Assembly (NCBI RefSeq): GCF_030158815.1
Contig: NZ_BPFZ01000003.1
Span: 124,001 to 188,000, forward strand
Length of the DNA stretch: 64,000 nucleotides
Direction of reading: 5' to 3'
From: Candidatus Phycosocius spiralis
GTDB taxonomy: Bacteria > Pseudomonadota > Alphaproteobacteria > Caulobacterales > Aquidulcibacteraceae
Made by a program: the position numbers and the translations under genes. Positions 55,933-64,000 of the stretch are shown here, piece after piece. The stretch's first letter is position 1; every line of letters starts with the position of its first letter. The notes under the pieces were generated by a model. The model did not search any database and had not been told where the DNA came from. It worked only from the letters and a program-made list of their open reading frames with translations.

Positions 55933-57630
55933 TTAGTCTTTTTGTTCTTTTTGTCGAAGTGCGGCACCTAGGATGTCGCCTAAGGAAGCCCCAGAATCCG
56001 TGGACCCAAATTGGCTAATGGCTTCTTTTTCTTCAGCCATTTCTAAGGCCTTGATCGAAACCGACACTTTGCGGGTTGCTTTATCAATCGCTGTAACAAC
56101 AGCATCAACCCGGTCACCAACTGCATATCTCTCCGGGCGCTGTTCGGCGCGATCGCGTGAGATGTCGGATTTGCGAACAAATGCCTTCATGACGTTTTCT
56201 GGGCCAATCGATACCTCAATCCCGCCCGAAGCGATTTCAGTTACTGTGCAAGTTACAGTCTGACCGCGCTTGAGGGTCTCGGTTGCAAATGGATCTGAAG
56301 ATACTTGCTTGATGCCAAGGGAAATACGCTCTTTTTCAACATCAACGTCGAGAACTTTGGCTTCGACCATATCGCCACGTTTGAAATTCTTGATGGCGTC
56401 TTCGCCAGTTTGATTCCAATCGATGTCGGACATGTGCACCATGCCATCCAGCTCTTCGTTGACGCCAACAAACAAACCAAATTCGGTGATGTTCTTGATT
56501 TCGCCAGTGATGGTTGAGCCAACTGGAAATTGGCTAACAAATGCCTCCCAAGGATTTGGTTGCGCTTGTTTAATCCCTAGAGAGATACGGCGCTTATCGC
56601 CATCCACATCAATGACGATAACGTCAACTGGGTCGCCAGGATTGACGATCTTAGAAGGATGTAAGGTTTTCTTGGTCCATGACATTTCAGAGACATGTAC
56701 CAAGCCTTCAACGCCAGATTCCAACTCAACAAAGGCACCATAATCGGTGATATTGGTGATGACGCCTGAATGGCGCGCGCCAACTGGATATTTGTCTTCC
56801 GCACCGTCCCAAGGATCAGAGAGCAATTGCTTCATGCCTAGGGAAATACGTTGCGTATCTGGGTTGATCTTGACGATTTGAACTTGAACCGTATCGCCAA
56901 CATTTAAAACTTGGCTAGGATGGCTGATGCGCTTCCAGCTCATGTCGGTAACGTGCAACAAGCCGTCAACGCCACCGAGATCGACGAACGCGCCGTAATC
57001 GGTGATGTTTTTAACGGTTCCGTCTCGAATTTCGCCTTCAGCCAAGCCAGCCACAATTTCGGTCCGGGCTTCAGCGCGATCCAATTCCAGGATCGAACGG
57101 CGTGAAACCACGATATTACCGCGCGGTCGGTCCATTTTCAAAATGCTGAAAGGCTGCATAATATTCATCAAAGGCCCAACATCTCGCACTGGACGAATAT
57201 CGACTTGCGAGCCTGGCAAGAAAGCATTGGCACCGCCAAGGTCAACCGTAAAGCCACCTTTAACGCGGCCCACTATGGCACCATCAACCGATTCACCGGT
57301 TGCAAATAGCTTCTCAAGGCGACCCCAAGCTTCTTCGCGGCGTGCTTTCTCGCGGCTAACCACCGCTTCGCCCAAGGCGTTTTCAATCCGGTCAAGATAC
57401 ACTTCTACCGTGTCATTGATTTTAAGAGTTGAACCCTCCAAGCCAAATTCGCGTAAGGGAATGCGGCCTTCGGTTTTAAGGCCAATGTCCACGAGAACAA
57501 AATCATTCTCAATGGAAACGATGGTTGCAGAAATCACTTTGCCTTCGGTCAGGCCGCCACGGGCCCCAAAGGATTCTTCTAACAGTGCCGAGAAATCGTC
57601 CCGGCTCGGGTTAAGGAGCATGTCGCTCAT
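55933..57630 (-). CDS. rpsA: Ribosomal protein bS1
   Basis: This 565-residue protein has six S1 (OB-fold) domains that bind mRNA at the 30S platform. Repeated signatures such as NITDYGAFVDLGGVDGLLHV, NITDYGAFVELESGVEGLVH and NITEFGLFVGVNEELDGMVH are clear, each followed by RISLGMKQ or RISLGIKQ. The N terminus (FSALLEESFGARGGLTEGKV) is typical of alphaproteobacteria. The start at 57630 or three codons later is equally plausible. cmk is upstream in the same orientation. Confidence 0.97.
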   Translation of the reverse strand: MSDMLLNPSRDDFSALLEESFGARGGLTEGKVISATIVSIENDFVLVDIGLKTEGRIPLREFGLEGSTLKINDTVEVYLDRIENALGEAVVSREKARREEAWGRLEKLFATGESVDGAIVGRVKGGFTVDLGGANAFLPGSQVDIRPVRDVGPLMNIMQPFSILKMDRPRGNIVVSRRSILELDRAEARTEIVAGLAEGEIRDGTVKNITDYGAFVDLGGVDGLLHVTDMSWKRISHPSQVLNVGDTVQVQIVKINPDTQRISLGMKQLLSDPWDGAEDKYPVGARHSGVITNITDYGAFVELESGVEGLVHVSEMSWTKKTLHPSKIVNPGDPVDVIVIDVDGDKRRISLGIKQAQPNPWEAFVSQFPVGSTITGEIKNITEFGLFVGVNEELDGMVHMSDIDWNQTGEDAIKNFKRGDMVEAKVLDVDVEKERISLGIKQVSSDPFATETLKRGQTVTCTVTEIASGGIEVSIGPENVMKAFVRKSDISRDRAEQRPERYAVGDRVDAVVTAIDKATRKVSVSIKALEMAEEKEAISQFGSTDSGASLGDILGAALRQKEQKD

Positions 57631-57785
57631 TGATTAGTATCTCCGAATAAATGAAAGCAGGCCTACTGGTTGGCTCCAGCGGTCTTGTGCGAACGGTCCT
57701 GCGGCCTTCGCACCTTGCGTCTAAGAACGCCTGATATTGACTATTACGCAGTAAGCCGAGTGTTGGAATTTCGCGGTCGATACGC

Positions 57786-58418
57786 TCAGCTTTTGGCCAA
57801 ACGAATATGATCCACGATCAATCGGGCTTTATCCACAGCCGCCTCTATACTCAGCCCAGTGGTATCGAGCAAGTGGGCGTCTTCAGCGGGCCGCAACGGC
57901 GCATCCACCCGCCCGCTATCGCGCGCATCGCGTTCGAGGGTTTGGGCCAGCATATCCGCGTAGGAGATCGCCTCGCCCTGCGCTAAAAGCTCCTGCAACC
58001 GACGCCCCGCGCGTTCTTCTGAGCTCGCAGACACAAAAAGCTTCACATCGGCTTCGGGGCATACGACCGTGCCAATATCGCGCCCATCGAGCACAGCACC
58101 ACCTGGCTGGAGCGCAAAACCGCGCTGGAGGTCATAAAGCGCCTGACGGACACTGGGATGAACGGCAACCACAGATGCAGCCGCACCAACTTGGGCGGTG
58201 CGTAAATTATGGTCTTCAATGCCATCGAGGCTCAACCCATGCGCAATTTGTGTCGCGCTGACGATATCATCAGGTGACTTGCCCAGAGCTAAAAGCCGAT
58301 AGGCAACACTGCGATAAAGCTTGCCTGTATCCATATGGGGCAAACCATAGTGACGCGCCAAGGCCTTGGCGATGGTTCCTTTGCCCGCAGCCAATGGCCC
58401 GTCAACAGCAATGATCAT
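57786..58418 (-). CDS. cmk: Cytidylate kinase
   Basis: This enzyme phosphorylates CMP and dCMP. The 210-residue protein has the P-loop AVDGPLAAGKGTIAKALA at the N terminus, PHMDTGKLYRSVAYRLLALG, AVLDGRDIGTVVCPEADVKL and an SSEERAGRRLQEL lid. aroA is divergent, at 58561, and rpsA follows, a conserved aroA/cmk/rpsA/ihfB neighbourhood. Confidence 0.96.
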   Translation of the reverse strand: MIIAVDGPLAAGKGTIAKALARHYGLPHMDTGKLYRSVAYRLLALGKSPDDIVSATQIAHGLSLDGIEDHNLRTAQVGAAASVVAVHPSVRQALYDLQRGFALQPGGAVLDGRDIGTVVCPEADVKLFVSASSEERAGRRLQELLAQGEAISYADMLAQTLERDARDSGRVDAPLRPAEDAHLLDTTGLSIEAAVDKARLIVDHIRLAKS

Positions 58419-58560
58419 GGGGAAACGCCTAATCCTTTGGTATGCGCGCCTGCCTTACCAATCTAGATGAGGCTTGCAAACCTGCCAAAGCATCCGCTCT
58501 GCTTAACTCTGAGGCAGCCCACACCTTTATTTTGGAGCGCGCGTGGCTTAGGCAGAGCGG

Positions 58561-59862
58561 ATGGAGACCCTTTTTGTTCCGCCTTTCAAAGCGCCAGCCC
58601 GTGGCCTAGTAACTGTACCGGGCTCTAAGAGCATCAATAATCGCGCTTTATTGCTTGCAGCCTTATCTAATGGCCCTGGCATTTTAAATGGTGCTTTGGA
58701 TAGTGATGACACCCGCATTTTTGCGACCTGCCTAAATGCGCTTGGCTTTAACGTTGCTCATGACCCGGCCGCTGCGCGCTTTACTGTAGAAGGCTGCGGC
58801 GGCAATTTACCCAGTCCAAATGGCGGTCACGCCGACCTTTTTGTTGGCAATGCAGGGACAGCGGCGCGCTTTTTACTGGCTTTGAGTGCTTTGGGCTCCA
58901 AGCCCATCGGCTTTGATGGTGTGGCGGCTATGCGCAAACGGCCTATGGGTGATTTACTTGAGGCTTTGCGTGCGCAAGGTGCTATAATTGTGTGCGAAGA
59001 AGCCGAGGGTCATTTTCCCCTGACAATAAATGGTGCGGGCCTACGTGGCGGGAAACTTGAATTAGATCCCCAGCGATCCAGCCAGCAAGTCAGTGCGATC
59101 TTGATGGTTGCGCCTTTTGCAAAGGCCAACACTGAACTTGTCCTCACAGGGCCCATCGTTTCAGAGCCCTATATCGTTATGACGATCGACATGATGGCCC
59201 AATGGGGCGTGCAGGTTGAACGCCCAGAACCCAACCGATTGGTGGTCGCCGCTGGCCAAGCCTATCAAGCCAAAGCGAGTTACGCCGTTGAGCCAGATGC
59301 CTCGAGCGCCTCATATTTTTTTGCGGCCGCCGCTGTGACAGGGGGTAAGGTTACCGTTGCAGGATTAAGCCGAAAAGCGCTGCAAGGCGACGTTTTGTTT
59401 GTCGATGCCTTGGTAGCCATGGGAGCCACGGTGGAAGAGGATGACCGAGGCCTGACCGTTATTGGTCCTGCCCAATTAGGTGGTCTTGAGATCGACATGA
59501 ACGCCATATCCGATACAGCCCCCACACTGGCGGCCATAGCGGCCAATGCCACCACACCCGTCTTGATCAAGGGCGTTGAACACATGCGCTGGAAAGAAAC
59601 CGACCGGATTCATGCCATGGCCACGCAATTGCGGGCGATGGGAGCTGATTTAGACGAAAACCGCGATGGGCTTTTGATCCGGCCTTCCCGTTTGGTGCGA
59701 ACCCAAGTGGCCACCTTTGACGATCATCGCATGGCCATGTCGCTGGCGATCACGGGCCTTGCCAATCAAGGTGTGACCATCATAGACCCTGCCTGCACGT
59801 CCAAAACATTTCCAAATTTTTTTGAAGTCTTGGCTCAATTACGCCACCAATCGGGCGCATAA
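58561..59862 (+). CDS. aroA: 3-phosphoshikimate 1-carboxyvinyltransferase (EPSP synthase)
   Basis: AroA joins shikimate-3-phosphate and PEP in the pathway to aromatic amino acids and quinones. The 433-residue protein has VTVPGSKSINNRALLLAALS, LFVGNAGTAARFLLALSALG, MRKRPMGDLLEALRAQGA, DPQRSSQQVSAILMVAPFA and EHMRWKETDRIHAMATQLRA, the family motifs in order. The C terminus has DDHRMAMSLAITGLA. It is transcribed away from cmk. Confidence 0.97.
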   Translation: METLFVPPFKAPARGLVTVPGSKSINNRALLLAALSNGPGILNGALDSDDTRIFATCLNALGFNVAHDPAAARFTVEGCGGNLPSPNGGHADLFVGNAGTAARFLLALSALGSKPIGFDGVAAMRKRPMGDLLEALRAQGAIIVCEEAEGHFPLTINGAGLRGGKLELDPQRSSQQVSAILMVAPFAKANTELVLTGPIVSEPYIVMTIDMMAQWGVQVERPEPNRLVVAAGQAYQAKASYAVEPDASSASYFFAAAAVTGGKVTVAGLSRKALQGDVLFVDALVAMGATVEEDDRGLTVIGPAQLGGLEIDMNAISDTAPTLAAIAANATTPVLIKGVEHMRWKETDRIHAMATQLRAMGADLDENRDGLLIRPSRLVRTQVATFDDHRMAMSLAITGLANQGVTIIDPACTSKTFPNFFEVLAQLRHQSGA

Positions 59863-59969
59863 GACAATTTACTGCAGCATAGGTTTTGACAGCGTGCTTT
59901 TAACGTGGCAAGCGCTGCGCCCTTGGATTTACCTTCCCATCGTGGCCATAGGCCAGTGGAGCTTCAAAC

Positions 59970-60488
59970 GTGCCTAAAATAGATCTTGGCGAAAAACAAT
60001 TATGCCCTGCCTGCGGTGCAAAATTTTACGACCTACATAAGCGCCCCGCACAATGCCCAAAATGTAGCAATGTGTTTGACCCAGACGATGAAGCTGTGAA
60101 AGCGCGCAGGGCCAAAGCCCGTTTAACTGCCTTTGATCCAAAACTGGCAGCACAAGCCGAGGAAGAGGATGAGGATGCGCCAGCCAAAGTTCTCGATCCA
60201 GACATGGACGAAGATGAGCTGGAGCAAGAAGAGGTTACAGCTGAACTCGACGCCGCCGCTGTGGATCAAGCGCCCTTGGAATTGGATGACGATGAAGAAT
60301 CCGATCCCATAAATCAAGGCACCAGCGGGGCCGATGTGCCTGAAGGCTTCTCTGAACAAGAATTGGATGATGATGATCCAACCGCGGGCGATGATGAAGT
60401 TCCATTCTTGGAAGATGATGAAGACCTGATCGACGACGATATTGGCGATATTCCCGGTCCCGATGATGAGGATGTAGACCCACGCTAA
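59970..60488 (+). CDS. TIGR02300-family protein with zinc ribbon and acidic tail
   Basis: The 172-residue protein starts with a GTG. It opens PKIDLGEKQLCPACGAKFYD and HKRPAQCPKCSNVFDPDDEA, a zinc ribbon of two CxxC pairs. The last two thirds are extremely Asp/Glu-rich and probably disordered. This family is conserved beside aroA in alphaproteobacteria; its function is unknown. Position after aroA and the sequence both agree. Confidence 0.9.
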   Translation: MPKIDLGEKQLCPACGAKFYDLHKRPAQCPKCSNVFDPDDEAVKARRAKARLTAFDPKLAAQAEEEDEDAPAKVLDPDMDEDELEQEEVTAELDAAAVDQAPLELDDDEESDPINQGTSGADVPEGFSEQELDDDDPTAGDDEVPFLEDDEDLIDDDIGDIPGPDDEDVDPR

Positions 60489-60675
60489 TGGTCTTATGGC
60501 TCCATCTAGCCAAAGATGAGACCAATGTTGGTCCTTTAAGTCCGCATCGCATATCGAACGCATGTTGGCTGCGCCGCGTGTCTTGATCGACAGGCAGGGG
60601 ACGTTTATACGCGGCGCTCTTGCGGGTTGTGGAGCCCGCAACTCTTTCGGCAAAGATCTTTGGGTCAAGCCCGTT

Positions 60676-60751
<76 letters not shown>

Positions 60752-61486
60752 TTTTCTTGTCAAAGCAGGTCGTCACCATTTACGTCTGATGCAAGCTTAC
60801 TCACATAATCCAGTCTATCAACCATGCTTGAACTTGCAGCCTTAAGATCGTGCAGCGAGGATTGAGATTATAAGGAACATGATCCTGATATCAGCTGATC
60901 TAGCCTTATCAGCTTCTGATCAACCCTGGAGCATGACCCGTGTTAAGGATATGTTAGTTATTGAGCCGACTTTGTAGATCAAGCATAAGATTGTCCTATC
61001 ATCACAAAACATCAATGGGCTTTTAAGGATTGCAAGGAATTGTTTATCCCAATTGGTTGAAAGATAAACAAATTCTCACATTTTGAAGAATTTTCAAAGA
61101 ATATGGCGTGTCGGGGACATTTGGGATTCTCAGTCCGATGGGTTGTTGATCGGCCAAAATTCAATAGCCTTCAACCCCAGATGCCATCAACCTAGCCGCT
61201 TAATTTTCATGCATGGCTTCAATGTGATGCTGTTAAGAAACAAAAGGCTTTTCAGATCTAACTGAAATGGCTCAATTGACGGGTGAAATGATCAAGCAGG
61301 GCGAGACTTGACTGGATCTTGGCTGGATAATGTCAGGGTTGATCCCTTGCACAATACCCGCAAACGGATACACACTAGACTTGTTTCAATGTGAGATTAT
61401 GAATGTATGGAGGCCTTGACTGAAAACCTTCTGTTCATCGATGGCCTATGTCAGGCCCTGAAACACATCAATCATCAGCAGGCAAG
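60752..61486. other. Long intergenic region between tRNA-Ala and rmlD
   Basis: About 735 bp contain no frame I would call a gene. The longest has a TTG start and no family features. Base composition is more AT-rich than the flanking genes. It marks the boundary between housekeeping genes and surface-sugar genes. I see no copy of the tRNA 3' end that would indicate an integrated element within the window. Confidence 0.5.
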
Positions 61487-62353
61487 ATGATACTCGTTAT
61501 TGGAAAGACAGGGCAGCTAGCCCGTGAACTCGCAGCTATCTCTCCTACAGGTGAGTTTAACTTCGTTGGCCGCGAAACGATCAATTTAGCTGAGCCGCAC
61601 GGTGTTGAAACTGCCATCGTCAAAATCGCCCCGTCTGGGGTAATCAATGCTGCGGCCTATACCCAAGTCGACCAGGCAGAACGTGAGGAAGATCTAGCCT
61701 ATGCGATCAATGCTCTTAGTGTTGAGCAAATTGCAAAGGCTTGTTTACACTTAAATATTCCATTGATCCATGTTTCAACCGACTATGTATTTGATGGGCA
61801 TAGCGAACTTCCTTATGATGTTAGTTCGCAGGTCAACCCACTCAATGCTTATGGCAGAACCAAAAGCGAAGGCGAGCGACGCATCTTAGCTTTAAATTCT
61901 AATATATCCATCTTGAGAACCTCTTGGGTCTTTAGCCGATTTGGAACAAATTTTGTCAAAAAAATGCGAACACTTGCAGCCACTCGCGACGTGGTGTCAG
62001 TAGTCAATGATCAGTTTGGTCGTCCGACCTATGCGCGTGATTTAGCTCAGGCTTGTCTCTTTTTAATCAAAATCATGTCGAATGAACCCTTATGTCGTGG
62101 GATTTTCCATTTCGCAAATATTGGCACGGCAACATGGGCCGATATTGCAGAAGCCGTTTTTGATGATTTCAATCGCCGATATGGACACCGGCCCGTGCTC
62201 CAGTTTATTCGGACCCAAGATTATCCTACCCCTGCTGTGCGGCCCCTCCGGTCAGTTTTAGATACAAGCCGCATCCAGCAGATGGGTTTTGAACTTGATA
62301 CTTGGCAAAATGGGCTTGCGCATTGCCTTCAGTGTTTAGCCGATGAAAGCTAA
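61487..62353 (+). CDS. rmlD: dTDP-4-dehydrorhamnose reductase
   Basis: RmlD makes dTDP-L-rhamnose for surface polysaccharides. The 288-residue SDR protein has the nucleotide motif ILVIGKTGQLARELAAISPT at its start, VINAAAYTQVDQAEREEDLA, the YxxxK catalytic pair in NPLNAYGRTKSEGERRILAL and STDYVFDGHSELPYDV. ATG 61487 gives the usual start just before the nucleotide motif; the frame opens at 61448. rmlC follows after 61 bp. Confidence 0.94.
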   Translation: MILVIGKTGQLARELAAISPTGEFNFVGRETINLAEPHGVETAIVKIAPSGVINAAAYTQVDQAEREEDLAYAINALSVEQIAKACLHLNIPLIHVSTDYVFDGHSELPYDVSSQVNPLNAYGRTKSEGERRILALNSNISILRTSWVFSRFGTNFVKKMRTLAATRDVVSVVNDQFGRPTYARDLAQACLFLIKIMSNEPLCRGIFHFANIGTATWADIAEAVFDDFNRRYGHRPVLQFIRTQDYPTPAVRPLRSVLDTSRIQQMGFELDTWQNGLAHCLQCLADES

Positions 62354-62414
62354 AGTTCGTTGGGCTTAACACAAAAGTCGAAGTGGTGCGATAAAGGGAT
62401 AACGGAGATCAAAG

Positions 62415-62966
62415 TTGAAAATCATTGAAACGAAAATCGCTGGTTTGCTGATTCTTGAACCCAAACGACACATGGACGAGCGCGGTTTCTTTTCTGAAGT
62501 CTTCAACCAGGAAGTCATGAGTTCAATTGGTATTGAATTGGCATGGGTGCAGGACAATCACTCATTATCAACCCAAAGCGGGGTTGTCAGGGGCTTGCAT
62601 TTTCAAACACAACCAAAGGCTCAAGCCAAGCTGTTACGGGTGGTACGTGGCGCGATTTTTGATGTCGTCGTCGATTTGCGAAAGCAATCTTCAACTTATG
62701 GCCAACATGTCTCGGTAGAATTGTCGGCTGATAATTGGCAACAAATCTTGGTCCCAATCGGGTGTGCACATGGGTTTTGCACCATAAGTACACACACGGA
62801 AGTGATATACAAAGTCTCAAACGGATATAGCCCAGATCATGAAGGTGGCCTACTATGGCATGATCCAGCCCTTGGAATAGATTGGCCAATCTCACCAGGT
62901 GATGCACTTGTCAGCCCAAGAGACACATTATGGCCAAGATTCAATGAATTCAACTCACCCTTTTAA
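62415..62966 (+). CDS. rmlC: dTDP-4-dehydrorhamnose 3,5-epimerase
   Basis: RmlC epimerises dTDP-4-keto-6-deoxyglucose, the step before RmlD. The 183-residue cupin has EPKRHMDERGFFSEVFNQEV, QDNHSLSTQSGVVRGLHFQT with the catalytic His, KLLRVVRGAIFDVVVDLRKQ and CAHGFCTISTHTEVIYKVSN. rmlA and rmlB are not in the window. AGATCAAAG lies just before the ATG as a weak ribosome site. Confidence 0.95.
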   Translation: MKIIETKIAGLLILEPKRHMDERGFFSEVFNQEVMSSIGIELAWVQDNHSLSTQSGVVRGLHFQTQPKAQAKLLRVVRGAIFDVVVDLRKQSSTYGQHVSVELSADNWQQILVPIGCAHGFCTISTHTEVIYKVSNGYSPDHEGGLLWHDPALGIDWPISPGDALVSPRDTLWPRFNEFNSPF

Positions 62967-63292
62967 CAAAGGATAGGTCTAAAGCTTTAAAATGGCTTTA
63001 TCTTTCTGGGTCTAAGCCGTTCGCGCCTTAATAGGTAAAGCCCAGAACAATGCCGATCAAGTCCATTAGGTCTGAGGTAAAGTTGTTTTTTCTTCTCATT
63101 TTTATCATTGTCCGCATGCGTATCTTTCATCCCCTTCGTAAATCACCAAGCGTGTGACCTATCACGAATGGGGACGATGACTGGATCTATAGTGCTGATT
63201 GCTTAACTCAAGTGTTCAAGGATTAGAAAGGTCCTGAATAAAGTGCTTGTTGATTAATCTGGAAAAAATCACTAGGGGATGACTTGAACATC
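62967..63292. other. Intergenic region with a weak terminator after rmlC
   Basis: These 326 bp contain no gene I can support. TAAAGC (62980-62985) and GCTTTA (62995-63000) form a 6-bp hairpin soon after rmlC, followed by TCTTTCT, a possible weak terminator. The rest probably carries the promoter of the kinase gene. Confidence 0.45.
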
Positions 63293-64000
63293 ATGGAAAA
63301 ACTTAGTAGGGACCGCACTTATTCTAACACAATTCACTTCGATAATGTCCATAATGGTGACCCTTTGATTATTCGCGCGCGTGCGCCTTTGCGGCTTGGT
63401 TTAGGCGGTGGTGGTACCGATGTTTCGCCATTTTGCGATCTATATGGCGGCTATGTTCTCAATGGGGCGATCGACCGCTACGCCTATGCAGTCATCAAGA
63501 CCCTAGACGAGCCAATGGTGCGCTTTCTTGCAACCGACCTACAGATCGAATTGGAGATACCTGCGCAAGTGCCTTTGCCGCTTGATGGTCAACTTGATTT
63601 GCATAAAGCAGTTTACAACCACATCGTTCACCATTTCAATGGTAACAAGCCAATATCATTAGAGTTGAGCACATTGTGTGACGCACCGGCAGGATCCGGA
63701 TTGGGTTCTTCTTCCACACTGGTGGTGGCAATGATCCGTGCCTTTGGTGAACTCTTGAATTTGCCGCTGGACGATTACACCATCGCCCACATTGCCTATC
63801 AGATCGAGCGGGTTGATTGTGGGTTCCAAGGCGGCCGACAAGATCAATATTCTGCGACTTTTGGTGGTTTCAATTTCATGGAATTTTATGCCAATGAGCG
63901 CGCTTTAATAAATCCACTTCGCATCAAGAACTGGATTATTTGTGAGCTAGAATCGTCACTGGTACTCTACTTTACAGGCGTTTCACGCGAATCGGCTCAT
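63293..64000 (+). CDS. GHMP-family sugar kinase, partial at the window end
   Basis: From ATG 63293 the frame is open for 236 codons to the edge. The product has [20 protein letters not shown] at about residue 27, [19 protein letters not shown], and the GHMP ATP-binding loop [20 protein letters not shown] near residue 138. [20 protein letters not shown] follows. This pattern fits D-glycero-D-manno-heptose 7-phosphate kinases (HddA) and related fucose kinases. Together with rmlCD it suggests a surface-polysaccharide locus to the right. The C terminus is outside the window. Confidence 0.88.
   Translation, partial: MEKLSRDRTYSNTIHFDNVHNGDPLIIRARAPLRLGLGGGGTDVSPFCDLYGGYVLNGAIDRYAYAVIKTLDEPMVRFLATDLQIELEIPAQVPLPLDGQLDLHKAVYNHIVHHFNGNKPISLELSTLCDAPAGSGLGSSSTLVVAMIRAFGELLNLPLDDYTIAHIAYQIERVDCGFQGGRQDQYSATFGGFNFMEFYANERALINPLRIKNWIICELESSLVLYFTGVSRESAH

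Noticed and set aside
61083-61265. A 60-codon frame starting at TTG between tRNA-Ala and rmlD
   Set aside because: No ribosome site and no recognisable features in AT-rich spacer.

Overview
The window looks like a chromosomal segment of an aerobic anoxygenic phototrophic alphaproteobacterium of moderate GC. The evidence is a type-II reaction-centre photosynthesis gene cluster, an F1-ATPase inhibitor zeta-subunit gene, a TIGR02300 protein beside aroA-cmk-rpsA-ihfB, a trpFBA-accD cluster, a CheY-like regulator with the alphaproteobacterial YxGPxRRR tail, and an AccD without zinc-ribbon cysteines. Gene content resembles Caulobacterales or nearby lineages. This placement is inference from gene content; no phylogeny was run.

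Positions 1-13874 hold the right part of the photosynthesis cluster: (crtI end)-crtB-small membrane ORF, convergent with crtC; then crtE-crtF, bchC-bchX-bchY-bchZ, pufB-pufA-pufL-pufM and dxs. The cell can make GGPP, phytoene and hydroxylated/methoxylated carotenoids of the spheroidene/spirilloxanthin type. It carries the whole chlorophyllide a reductase, LH1 and the L and M reaction-centre subunits. PpsR/CrtJ-like palindromes lie between crtC and crtE and in front of bchC. Hairpins lie upstream of pufB, between pufA and pufL, and after pufM. No pufQ, pufX or pufC is recognisable.

Positions 14207-24039 hold an RpoH sigma factor preceded by a strong RpoE-type promoter (the singlet-oxygen type in Rhodobacter), two serine beta-lactamase-like hydrolases, the ATPase inhibitor zeta subunit, purC-purS, chrA and a TonB-dependent receptor. 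Positions 24045-35867 hold rpsP-ffh, a PTS HPr/EIIA pair, a ferredoxin and its reductase, ftsY with an unusual N-terminal domain, metZ, an HPt/response-regulator pair, a frameshifted secreted protein and a secreted methyltransferase-like protein with a repeat-rich basic tail.

Positions 36011-44516 hold a heat-shock gene with a ROSE-like thermometer, a third beta-lactamase-like hydrolase, an amino-acid permease, exoD, a TlpA-like thioredoxin, a thiolase, a decaying C5-cytosine DNA methyltransferase and an O-methyltransferase-like protein. Positions 44539-60751 hold arginine-succinyltransferase pathway genes (astA, astD, an M20 hydrolase), a leucine-dehydrogenase-type enzyme, a second thiolase, accD-trpABF, ihfB, rpsA, cmk, aroA and tRNA-Ala(GGC). 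After about 735 bp of apparently non-coding DNA, the right end enters surface-polysaccharide sugar genes: rmlD, rmlC and a GHMP sugar kinase cut by the window edge. Most of the window is ordinary chromosome. The second-look items are regulatory (bchC operators, RpoE promoter, thermometer), some unusual proteins, and two broken genes.
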